Origin: Candidatus Bathyarchaeota archaeon
Lineage (GTDB): Archaea; Thermoproteota; Bathyarchaeia; Bathyarchaeales; WAQA01
NCBI GenBank assembly: GCA_015520475.1
Contig: WAQA01000063.1
Coordinates: forward strand, 1 to 5,535
DNA length: 5,535 nt
Direction of reading: 5' to 3'
Shown here: piece by piece, positions 1-5,535 of the stretch
How the letters are laid out: the number at the start of each line of letters is the position of its first letter
Numbering within the stretch: the stretch's first letter is position 1
Translations under genes and position numbers: made by a program
The notes under the pieces: model-generated
What the model saw: only the letters and a program-made list of their open reading frames with translations
Told to the model about the DNA's origin: nothing
The model's database searches: none

Positions 1-70
1 CTATAACCCTGGTTAAGGGATGGACATGAAAATCAATTACTGCGTCGGCGGAGCGCCCCACACCACTCAT
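1..70 (-). CDS. Amidohydrolase-family protein, N-terminal fragment (runs off left edge)
   Basis: Only the first 23 codons are visible. They begin at an ATG at 70-68 and contain I-D-F-H-V-H-P at residues 12-18. A hydrophobic strand followed by D-x-H-x-H-P is the usual N-terminal metal-binding motif of the amidohydrolase superfamily (TIM-barrel hydrolases and decarboxylases, for example the Amidohydro_2 type), in which both His residues bind the active-site metal. The substrate cannot be judged from this piece. The ATG is preferred over an in-frame TTG at 82-80 because the TATA-like box at 97-105 places transcription start at about 75, which gives a nearly leaderless message. No Shine-Dalgarno is visible, which fits that reading. 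An in-frame stop lies further upstream, so the gene cannot begin much earlier. It follows the FtsX/GT-C operon on the same strand after a 226-nt gap and has its own promoter, so it is probably a separate transcription unit. Confidence 0.65.
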   Translation of the reverse strand, partial: MSGVGRSADAVIDFHVHPLTRVI

Positions 71-296
71 GCCAAGACCCAAGTCTATAGTTGAACTTAA
101 TTATATTTTTTTTGAGGGTTTTAGTATTATCTAGATGAAAGGTTGAAGCTCTTTCCATCCATGTCAGCCTCTTATTTCGCATCTCAGTTCAATCATCAAG
201 GTGATCCTCTCATCGTGTTTCTAGCTTTAAAAATCTGGATTCCTATACATTCTCTTTATCCACTATTACAGTAAGCTAACTTAGATACAATTTACA
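71..296. other. Intergenic region between the GT-C-like gene and the amidohydrolase gene
   Basis: No convincing coding region is seen on either strand. The content is the amidohydrolase promoter (96-113), a short inverted repeat TAAG-CTAA-CTTA (272-283) just after the stop codon of the upstream gene, and a T5 stretch on the minus strand (233-229) that could serve as a weak U-rich terminator or could equally be a TATA-like element (TTTTTAAAG). A poor C/D-box-like pattern lies at 198-164. A 37-codon plus-strand frame at 161-274 has no ribosome binding site and no recognisable family. Confidence 0.5.
96..113 (-). promoter_or_regulatory. TATA/BRE-like promoter of the amidohydrolase gene
   Basis: On the minus strand a run of eight A residues (113-106) leads into TATAATTAA (105-97), which resembles an archaeal BRE plus TATA box. 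Its centre lies about 26 nt before position 75, only a few bases ahead of the ATG at 70. This predicts a leaderless or very short-leader transcript, common for first genes of archaeal operons. On the plus strand the same bases form a T8 run, but no plus-strand gene ends nearby that would need a terminator. Confidence 0.55.
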
Positions 297-1898
297 TCAT
301 CCAACATATATTGAATTGTCCGTGTCTGAATAGATTATGTTATGGGTTTGCTCTAGTTTTTCTCGTAGGTTATCTGGGAGTAATCTACCATAAGGCCCAA
401 TAACATAACCATTTTTCCACATTAACTTATACGTCATTATTACTGATTGACCATTATCAGGCTTGAGCTCTGTTAGATGGCTGTAACCCTCCGCAACATT
501 AACATTTACTCCCATGTAATCTTCAAGAAGATAATTTATCTTCGCGTCCGCATAAACTGTCAATCCATTACCATATTTTTTCACCCATAACGTCTGAGCG
601 AACTCTTCTTTTGTATAGAGCCATTGATAACCAGTGAAGTTTTCTTGGCCTATTACTGCACTATATGAGAATGTTGCTAACAGAATTGTCGTCGGAATCA
701 CTACCGACAGTATTACTGGATATTTCGTTTTACTGGATTTTGAGGCCAACCATAGTAGACCAAGGGAGGAAATGACCACCACAGGTGGAAATAGGAAGTT
801 ATAGAGCCTGTAAGAAAGTGTTAGTGAAATTTCTGGAGGAGAGCCGAACAGTGCATAAGCCTCTAAACCAATAATCGCTGAAGCCCAGAACACAAATGGA
901 AGCATAGCTTCATCAAGTTGCAGATCCTTCATAGCATATACTCCTATGATTGCTAGAATAGCTATCAGGACATTGATTGCGGAGAATGGCAAGAGTATGC
1001 CCTCGATAGAAGGGGATCCGGGCAGAATTCCTACATAATGGTTGGCGGCCAAAAGCGTAACTACTAGCAGGATTAAGGCTATCCAAAGATTCGGTATCCT
1101 TCTAGGCTTAGGTCTAACAAACACATATAGTATAGATGTGAAGGAAATTATCTGAAATGATGCGACGGATATTATTTCTTCGAAGGATATAGGTGTCTTA
1201 AGACCTGATAAGGCGTAAAAAATGTAATAACCTACAAGGATTGAGGAGGCTATCAACACCATAATAGTCTTTCTGAGCAATAATCCTTGAGATCTATCAG
1301 CTATGAAGAGCTTCGCAATTAACACGTTCATGATTATAACGAGAAACGTGAAAGAGGCTAAGTGGTGCGCTATAATCATAGCCGCTACGGTTAATGTGAA
1401 TTGAGTCAGTATGGCTGAGGCTGGTCCTTTAACCAGGAAGTAGTATAATGCTAGGATGAGTAGTGGGTGAGCGAATGTTTCCTTCGTGACTCCTGCCGTG
1501 AAAACGGCATGCACGCCATTCACAGCTAGAAGCATTGAAGCTATAAAAGCTGTCAGCTTTCTTACAGCCTTTCTCACAAATAGGTATAGCAGAAGAGGTG
1601 TTAAGGATGAAGCTGCTGGGAAAAGATATCTCATAGAGTCCATCACTTCGACACCTATGATGGCTGATGAGATTGCCGCGAAGACTTGGCTTGCAGGCCA
1701 GTAGATGTTATAATCATCGAAAGCAGGGTTTCCCCCAAGGCTGGTTGGAGTCGCCTTTACAAGCCTCTCCGTATTCCTTATCAGCGGCCATGCATCAGTG
1801 GAGAACGGCATTCCAGATATGTGGGTTGGGTAAACTCTTAGAACTAGGGATACAAGGATTATTAACGCGGCGTATAGATTGGTTCTATCCCTTCCCAT
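297..1898 (-). CDS. Multi-pass membrane protein, GT-C glycosyltransferase-like
   Basis: A 533-residue integral membrane protein with roughly 11-13 hydrophobic segments between residues 8 and 413, followed by a soluble C-terminal domain of about 120 residues (about 415-533). After the first membrane segment comes a polar loop with S-T-D-A-W-P (Asp35) and then D-D-Y-N-x-Y-W-P (Asp61-Asp62). Acidic residues in the first external loop are the hallmark of GT-C enzymes (PMT, ArnT and STT3 type), which transfer sugars from lipid-phosphate donors on the outer face of the membrane. Other polar spots within membrane segments are G-V-T-K-E (136-140), a His pair (178-179) and Y-R-L-Y-N (363-367). The exact family, donor and acceptor are not recognised; a non-enzymatic GT-C-fold relative is possible. 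It is the last gene of the operon and starts 2 nt after the stop of the second permease, so it is probably translationally coupled to it. A small hairpin (CGGC 1904-1907 with GCCG 1914-1917) spans this junction, and there is no strong Shine-Dalgarno. The stop is TGA. Confidence 0.55.
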   Translation of the reverse strand: MGRDRTNLYAALIILVSLVLRVYPTHISGMPFSTDAWPLIRNTERLVKATPTSLGGNPAFDDYNIYWPASQVFAAISSAIIGVEVMDSMRYLFPAASSLTPLLLYLFVRKAVRKLTAFIASMLLAVNGVHAVFTAGVTKETFAHPLLILALYYFLVKGPASAILTQFTLTVAAMIIAHHLASFTFLVIIMNVLIAKLFIADRSQGLLLRKTIMVLIASSILVGYYIFYALSGLKTPISFEEIISVASFQIISFTSILYVFVRPKPRRIPNLWIALILLVVTLLAANHYVGILPGSPSIEGILLPFSAINVLIAILAIIGVYAMKDLQLDEAMLPFVFWASAIIGLEAYALFGSPPEISLTLSYRLYNFLFPPVVVISSLGLLWLASKSSKTKYPVILSVVIPTTILLATFSYSAVIGQENFTGYQWLYTKEEFAQTLWVKKYGNGLTVYADAKINYLLEDYMGVNVNVAEGYSHLTELKPDNGQSVIMTYKLMWKNGYVIGPYGRLLPDNLREKLEQTHNIIYSDTDNSIYVG

Positions 1899-1900
1899 AG

Positions 1901-3091
1901 TTACGGCCTATTAGCCGATTTAACTCCTTCCACGACAGCCAAGTAGCCTATGATTACTATCAAGACATGCATTATGAGTATTGCTGGGAGAGGTAAATGA
2001 GGAGTTACTGAGTAAGGGCCAAGCCTCATCCAGCCAAGCTCGCTAAACATTCTTGATAACTGAAGCCCGATCATCGCGCCTGCAGCAACAACAGGTGCTG
2101 AAATTAGTAGTAGCAGAACTAGATATCTTGAAAAGATCCCTCTCCTTGAGAGACCTATTGCCCTAACTATCCATATCTCCTTCCTAGAATCTATTATCAT
2201 TACTTGGAGGGAGATGTACGTGATAAATATAAATCCTGTAGACATTATTGTGAAGAGGATCCAAAGGGTTGCCTCATTCAGTCTAAACTCCTCCTCCAAG
2301 AAAGCCTGTATACTCTCCTTAGGGCTTCTAAGAATATATTCTCCAGAGTATCTTCCGCGAGATAATGCTGTGAGCAGGCTTGTTAGCGATTCATCGATTG
2401 TCTTTCTATGAGGTCTCCCCGCTTCTTCGCTTAAGCTACCTATTCTCCGCAGTAAGTCCTCGGCTCTGAACGTATTCTCCCTTATCTTCACCCTAATAAG
2501 GGATACCGCATCGGCAGGGATACCACGAAGCCATTGACCCACTTGTAAAGACACTATAACCTCGTCGTCTAAATACGTATCTGACCTGTATACCCCCTTG
2601 ATCTTAACCTCCATGAATTCCTCCCTCATAACTGACTGTAGCAGTATCCTTTCCCCGACTCCCAATCCCAGCTCTCCCGCAAGTCTATATCCTATAAGTG
2701 CATAATATGGTTCATCTGGCCTGAGCAGGGATCCGTTAATTATTTTTAGGGTAAATAGGTTATAGAATGAAACAGGGTCAACCCCTCTTACGACAACTAG
2801 TCGGTCTAGGAGATACGCTAGAGCCACAACTTCAGGCGTAGCTGCTTCCACTCCTTCACTATCCAGTATCGAGTAGTATATGTTTAACGGGATTATGCTT
2901 GTATGGGGCAACCTTGACCTCGCGCTATACAATAACAATTCACTCCTGCTACCGATCAATACGTCCTGTAAAGTCTCATATAAGCCGAAGAAGGTTGAAG
3001 CCGTGAAGGAGGCGATGGAGGTAGCTAGCAACAAGGTTGCGATAAGCGTGATAATTCCTCCTAGTCTGAAAAGAGATCTATAAGCTACCAT
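1901..3091 (-). CDS. FtsX/MacB-like ABC transporter permease, second subunit
   Basis: A 396-residue protein with the layout of type VII ABC permeases. It has one N-terminal membrane segment (about 12-34), a large extracytoplasmic domain (about 40-270) and three C-terminal membrane segments (about 276-299, 322-345 and 369-389). The extracytoplasmic part contains G-Y-R-L-A-x-E-L-G-L-x-V-G (134-146), typical of the MacB periplasmic core domain. Between segments 2 and 3 lies S-R-K-E-I-W-I-V-R-A-I-G-L-S-R-R (302-317), the cytoplasmic coupling stretch that contacts the ATPase in FtsX-domain proteins. The C-terminus (V-E-G-V-K-S-A-N-R-P) lacks the P-A-x-x-A ending seen in the partner permease. The ATG is well supported by a Shine-Dalgarno 7 nt upstream and overlaps the stop of the preceding permease gene (ATGGTAG). 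It probably forms a heterodimer with that permease. Substrate unknown: lipoprotein or lipid extraction, export, or signalling to cell-wall enzymes are all known in the family. Confidence 0.82.
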   Translation of the reverse strand: MVAYRSLFRLGGIITLIATLLLATSIASFTASTFFGLYETLQDVLIGSRSELLLYSARSRLPHTSIIPLNIYYSILDSEGVEAATPEVVALAYLLDRLVVVRGVDPVSFYNLFTLKIINGSLLRPDEPYYALIGYRLAGELGLGVGERILLQSVMREEFMEVKIKGVYRSDTYLDDEVIVSLQVGQWLRGIPADAVSLIRVKIRENTFRAEDLLRRIGSLSEEAGRPHRKTIDESLTSLLTALSRGRYSGEYILRSPKESIQAFLEEEFRLNEATLWILFTIMSTGFIFITYISLQVMIIDSRKEIWIVRAIGLSRRGIFSRYLVLLLLISAPVVAAGAMIGLQLSRMFSELGWMRLGPYSVTPHLPLPAILIMHVLIVIIGYLAVVEGVKSANRP

Positions 3092-4224
3092 ATCCTAACT
3101 CCTCCTACACCCTTCTTTGCGGCGGTTGCTGCAGGCCGAGCTACGCCAAGGCTTACTGATACGGTTGAAAGGCTCAGTATCTCCAAAAAGTCCCAAGGAG
3201 TGAGGGATGGAGGCTGGACATATCCGAGCGAGAGTATTATCGAAGCTATCCTAAAGAAGACCTGTGAAAGGGTTATGCCTATCGATATTCCTAGGAGGAC
3301 TCCAAGGACTGATACTAGGAGAGATCTTATAAAAATAGTGTAGAATAACTTTCTTCTACTAGCCCCTATAGATCTGATGAACAGGAGTTCCCTCGAAGAT
3401 TCCATAAAGATTTTAGTTGATATGAGGTACGCTGCCACGGCTATCAGAGGATATAGGGCGAGGGACCAGCTTCTTATGGATGACTTAGCCGACGACAAAA
3501 GCTCCAAGGCAGCTCTCTGAAAAACCTGTTCATCGATAACTCTTAATCCAGACGCCTTGTCCAAGAGATCTTCGAGAACCTTATCCTTCTCAAAACCCTC
3601 CGCCACTTTAAGTTCTATAATACTGATCTTGTCCCTCGCGGATGGATCTAGCTGCCATAGGTCACGGAGATGGATAAGTATCTCTTCATCACAGGGGCCA
3701 GAACATTCGATCACTCCAGTTACTCTAAGCCTAACCTTCTCCAAGCCTATGTAGACGCTTATCCGATCACCTACAGAGATATTAAGCCTCGTGGCCATGA
3801 TCCATCCTACATTCACATTGAGTCCAGACGAAGGCCCATCGCCCTCGACGATCTTAATCCTCTTTAGACCATAGTATTGGTTGGGTTCAATGCCTCTAAA
3901 CCTGGCCAACACCTCTCTTCCATCTACTTTTATCATAAAATATTTTACTAGTTGAGATGATATTATTGCTGTCCCATTAGTCTTGATCTTCTCTACCCAT
4001 GAATAGTCTATAATGCTCTCCGAGGTTGTTGAGGCTGTTGAGTTCATCAAGAGTATGTAATCTCCTCGCAGCTGAGGTATAATCATACTTAATTGGGTTG
4101 AGTAGGAATTCGCTATGGCTAAGGGCGTCACTATCACCATAACCAAGGAAGACATGGCCAGTATGTATAGCATGGATTCTTTAGATTTGTTAACTATGCT
4201 TCTGAGAGCTATTTGTGTCAGCAT
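3085..4224 (-). CDS. FtsX/MacB-like ABC transporter permease, first subunit
   Basis: A 379-residue permease and the first gene of the minus-strand operon. It has one N-terminal membrane segment (about 18-38), an extracytoplasmic domain (about 40-250), and membrane segments at about 252-272, 296-318 and 343-365. The coupling stretch S-S-R-E-L-L-F-I-R-S-I-G-A-S-R-R (276-291) and the C-terminal R-P-A-A-T-A-A-K-K (363-371) match the FtsX domain, whose members often end in a P-A-x-x-A motif. T-R-L-N-I-S-V-G-D-R-I (145-155) corresponds to the L-x-V-G-D segment of MacB-type core domains. Two cysteines, Cys174 and Cys178 (C-S-G-P-C), lie in the extracytoplasmic domain and could form a disulfide. The ATG is chosen because of the TAGGAG site 8 nt upstream. 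Its ATPase partner is probably the divergently transcribed gene 52 nt away. The family is clear; the substrate is unknown. Confidence 0.82.
   Translation of the reverse strand: MLTQIALRSIVNKSKESMLYILAMSSLVMVIVTPLAIANSYSTQLSMIIPQLRGDYILLMNSTASTTSESIIDYSWVEKIKTNGTAIISSQLVKYFMIKVDGREVLARFRGIEPNQYYGLKRIKIVEGDGPSSGLNVNVGWIMATRLNISVGDRISVYIGLEKVRLRVTGVIECSGPCDEEILIHLRDLWQLDPSARDKISIIELKVAEGFEKDKVLEDLLDKASGLRVIDEQVFQRAALELLSSAKSSIRSWSLALYPLIAVAAYLISTKIFMESSRELLFIRSIGASRRKLFYTIFIRSLLVSVLGVLLGISIGITLSQVFFRIASIILSLGYVQPPSLTPWDFLEILSLSTVSVSLGVARPAATAAKKGVGGVRIW
3099..3105 (-). promoter_or_regulatory. Strong Shine-Dalgarno for the second permease
   Basis: GGAGGAG on the minus strand lies 7 nt before the ATG at 3091 and inside the last codons of the upstream permease gene. 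It fixes the start of the second permease and shows that translation re-initiates within the operon despite the 7-nt gene overlap. Confidence 0.8.
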
Positions 4225-4232
4225 GGCTAATT

Positions 4233-4238
4233 CTCCTA
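4233..4238 (-). promoter_or_regulatory. Shine-Dalgarno for the first permease
   Basis: TAGGAG on the minus strand lies 8 nt before the ATG at 4224. It supports this start codon and implies that the operon message has a short leader rather than being leaderless. Confidence 0.65.
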
Positions 4239-4276
4239 TGAAATTGGATTATTAGGAAATTAAACCTTTTTTACTC
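4239..4276. promoter_or_regulatory. Divergent promoter region between permease operon and ATPase gene
   Basis: An A/T-rich stretch must hold promoters for both directions. On the minus strand an A-rich run precedes GGTTTAATTT (about 4267-4258), a fair BRE/TATA candidate that predicts a start near 4236, just before the permease Shine-Dalgarno. On the plus strand the candidates are GATTATTA (about 4247-4254), predicting a start close to the ATPase ATG at 4277, or GAAATTAAA (about 4256-4264), predicting a start about 10 nt inside it. GAAATT occurs twice, 16 nt apart (4240 and 4256), and TCCTA (4234-4238) pairs with TAGGA (4253-4257); either could be a regulator site. All assignments are by eye. 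Confidence 0.45.
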
Positions 4277-4975
4277 ATGATCATTGATGTTGGACCGTTG
4301 TCAATGGAGAAGTCCATTAAGCTGATGAAGGTCTGGAAAGAGTATATTCCAGGCAACCCTGTACTTAAAGGGATTTCACTTGAGGTTAAGCGAGGTGAGT
4401 TCGTTTCTATTAGAGGGAGGTCAGGTGCAGGCAAGTCAACCTTGCTCGCGATAATAGGTCTGCTAGAGAAGCCTTCATCAGGAACAGTTATCATTTTTGG
4501 AAAAGATGCCTCAAATATAAGTGATGAGGAAGCCTCAAGCATCAGACTTCGAAAAATTGGCTTCATCTTTCAGTCCTTTAACTTAATAGAGTCGCTCAAT
4601 GTTTTGGAGAACGTTGAGCTACCCATGGCCCTCGCGGGAATCGACTCAAAGACTAGACGCCGTAGGGCCATGGAACTTTTGGCGAAATTTAATATGGATA
4701 GACTTGCTTGGAGGATGCCTTGGCAACTAAGCGTTGGTGAGAGGCAACGTGTAGCTGTTGTGAGAGCTCTCGCAAATAATCCTGAATTAATATTGGCCGA
4801 TGAACCTACATCGAGTCTTGACGAGGAAAACAGTGAGATAGTACTAGATCTATTACAGCAGATCAATAAGGATAAACTCACTACCATAGTTCTTACAAGT
4901 ACGAACCTCGAAGAGAGACTTCCAACCCATAGAGATTATCTTCTCAGGAATGGTAGGCTGATAAGAATTAAATAA
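4277..4975 (+). CDS. LolD/MacB-type ABC transporter ATP-binding protein
   Basis: A 232-residue ABC ATPase of the size and type that pairs with FtsX-domain permeases. Motifs in order: aromatic A-loop Tyr23; Walker A G-R-S-G-A-G-K-S-T (47-55); Q-loop Gln99 in F-I-F-Q-S; signature L-S-V-G-E-R-Q-R-V (151-159); Walker B L-I-L-A-D-E-P (171-177) with catalytic Glu176; D-loop S-S-L-D (179-182). Two positions differ from consensus. The signature has Val153 in place of the first Gly of LSGGE, and the H-loop reads T-S-T-N (207-210), so Thr209 stands where T-H-D is expected. It should power the two permeases encoded divergently upstream. The start is uncertain: ATG 4277 fits a leaderless message, while the in-frame ATG at 4304 (residue 10) gives a 223-residue protein that begins like most family members. 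Neither has a Shine-Dalgarno. The 3' end overlaps the opposing gene by 8 nt. Confidence 0.88.
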   Translation: MIIDVGPLSMEKSIKLMKVWKEYIPGNPVLKGISLEVKRGEFVSIRGRSGAGKSTLLAIIGLLEKPSSGTVIIFGKDASNISDEEASSIRLRKIGFIFQSFNLIESLNVLENVELPMALAGIDSKTRRRRAMELLAKFNMDRLAWRMPWQLSVGERQRVAVVRALANNPELILADEPTSSLDEENSEIVLDLLQQINKDKLTTIVLTSTNLEERLPTHRDYLLRNGRLIRIK

Positions 4976-5535
4976 CGATTAATGTCTTGACAGCCACCTG
5001 CATCCTATGCAGCATCTCTACCCCCATTCTCTCCAACGCTTTATGCACTTTATGATATGACTGGTACATCATATAAGCCTCATCTAAGCCCTTAGCATCC
5101 GCCCAAGGTCTCTCCGGCGTTAGAACAATCATTCTCAAGCCTTTATGCCTAGCTTTCTCCGATAGTTCAATCACGAACTCTGTGTCTATCAGTATGCTTC
5201 CAACATATATTAGTAGACCAGTTCCATTCCCTGCAAGAAACTGAGCCCACATCCTCCTTGAGACACCGCCTTCTCCGCCCGCAATGATTCCTAGAAGCCT
5301 TAAGGAGCCCAGCGAGGCCATTAGTCTTCTCAGCTCCGATGCAGACTTGGGCTCTAGAAGCTCATAGATATTCCATTTAGGAGATATATACTTATTGACT
5401 ACGAATGAGAGAATTATCTTTAAAGCTTCAACGGGCTTAAGATTTCTCCTGTAGACCAAGATCTCGGCACCCTTCTTAATAACTAGATCGACTGGCAGCC
5501 CGGTCTCAGTTAAGGAGATTACGGCTGATAGCAGG
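4968..5535 (-). CDS. Probable DUF58 (von Willebrand A-like) protein, C-terminal part; runs off right edge
   Basis: The frame is open from the right edge to a TAA at 4970-4968, giving 188 visible residues. A TTG at 5459 lies within the open frame and is unlikely to be the true start, because the coding pattern continues upstream of it. The visible part looks like the second half of a Rossmann/vWA-type alpha-beta domain. There are hydrophobic strands V-D-L-V-I, L-L-G-I-I-A and G-L-L-I-Y-V-G-S, a helix with L-I-D-T-E-F-V, a strand L-R-M-I-V-L-T-P followed by E-R-P-W, then A-Y-M-M-Y-Q-S-Y and a closing helix plus strand. The T-P-x-x-P-W and A-Y-x-x-Y elements recall archaeal DUF58 proteins, which are usually encoded beside MoxR-type AAA ATPases. 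The diagnostic DUF58 motif and any metal-binding site would lie outside the window, so the assignment is tentative. The gene is convergent with the ATPase gene and is probably not functionally linked to it. Confidence 0.5.
   Translation of the reverse strand, partial: LLSAVISLTETGLPVDLVIKKGAEILVYRRNLKPVEALKIILSFVVNKYISPKWNIYELLEPKSASELRRLMASLGSLRLLGIIAGGEGGVSRRMWAQFLAGNGTGLLIYVGSILIDTEFVIELSEKARHKGLRMIVLTPERPWADAKGLDEAYMMYQSYHKVHKALERMGVEMLHRMQVAVKTLIVI

Noticed and set aside
161..274. A 37-codon plus-strand frame starting ATG and ending TAA in the left intergenic region.
   Set aside because: It has no Shine-Dalgarno, no placed TATA box and no recognisable motif. It runs antisense to the 3' flank of the operon. 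A frame of this length is expected by chance in A/T-rich DNA.
1486..1900. Plus-strand open frames of about 70-77 codons opposite the start of the GT-C-like gene.
   Set aside because: The minus-strand gene shows a coherent membrane topology and operon spacing. The plus-strand frames have no such support.
1904..1917. CGGC/GCCG hairpin with a 6-nt loop at the junction of the second permease and the GT-C-like gene, considered as a terminator or attenuator.
   Set aside because: The stem has only 4 bp, there is no following U-run, and the next gene begins immediately. It could at most tune re-initiation.
4252..4887. Minus-strand open frames of about 100 codons lying opposite the ABC ATPase gene (4252-4566 and 4570-4887).
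   Set aside because: They are the reverse complement of a gene with clear ABC motifs, have Ser/Leu-rich composition typical of antisense frames, and match no family.
5457..5459. TTG as the start codon of the right-edge gene.
   Set aside because: The frame stays open through 25 more codons to the window edge, with strand-like hydrophobic sequence (L-P-V-D-L-V-I) that continues the same fold. The gene most likely starts outside the window.
1..5535. CRISPR arrays, insertion sequences, long repeats, tRNA or rRNA genes.
   Set aside because: Reading by eye found no regularly spaced repeats, transposase-like frames, terminal inverted repeats or tRNA/rRNA signatures. The window is nearly filled by the genes listed.

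Overview
The window looks like archaeal chromosomal DNA, most likely from a thermophilic member of the TACK/Thermoproteota group. The evidence is Shine-Dalgarno sites of the GGAGG type inside an operon, A/T-rich TATA-like boxes close to the start codons at operon heads, frequent AGG/AGA/ATA codons, very tight gene packing, and families common in such genomes: MacB/FtsX-like ABC exporters, GT-C-like membrane proteins and DUF58 proteins. The lineage is an inference; there is no rRNA or tRNA in the window to test it.

Layout, left to right. (1) 1-70, minus strand: the first 23 codons of a gene leaving the left edge. Its IDFHVHP motif marks it as an amidohydrolase-type metal-dependent hydrolase. 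A TATA-like box sits just upstream. (2) 71-296: a non-coding gap with that promoter, a weak T-rich stretch that could end the neighbouring operon, and a poor C/D-box-like pattern. (3) 297-4224, minus strand: a compact three-gene operon read right to left. It holds a 379-residue FtsX/MacB-type permease, a 396-residue permease of the same type (start overlaps the first gene by 7 nt, strong internal Shine-Dalgarno) and a 533-residue multi-pass GT-C-like membrane protein (starts 2 nt after the stop of the second permease). (4) 4225-4276: a 52-nt divergent promoter region. (5) 4277-4975, plus strand: the LolD/MacB-type ABC ATPase expected to drive the two permeases. (6) 4968-5535, minus strand: the C-terminal 188 residues of a probable DUF58 (von Willebrand A-like) protein, overlapping the ATPase gene by 8 nt tail to tail and running off the right edge.

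Working model (inference): the ATPase and the two different permeases form a heteromeric type VII (MacB/LolCDE-like) ABC complex, in which ATP binding and hydrolysis in the cytoplasm move large domains outside the membrane. Translational coupling of a GT-C-like protein to the permeases suggests that the complex acts on a glycan-bearing lipid or a surface glycoprotein. The ATPase carries two departures from the family consensus: LSVGE in the signature motif, and Thr where the H-loop His is expected. These are the most specific oddities in the window. No mobile elements, CRISPR arrays, tRNAs or rRNAs were seen.
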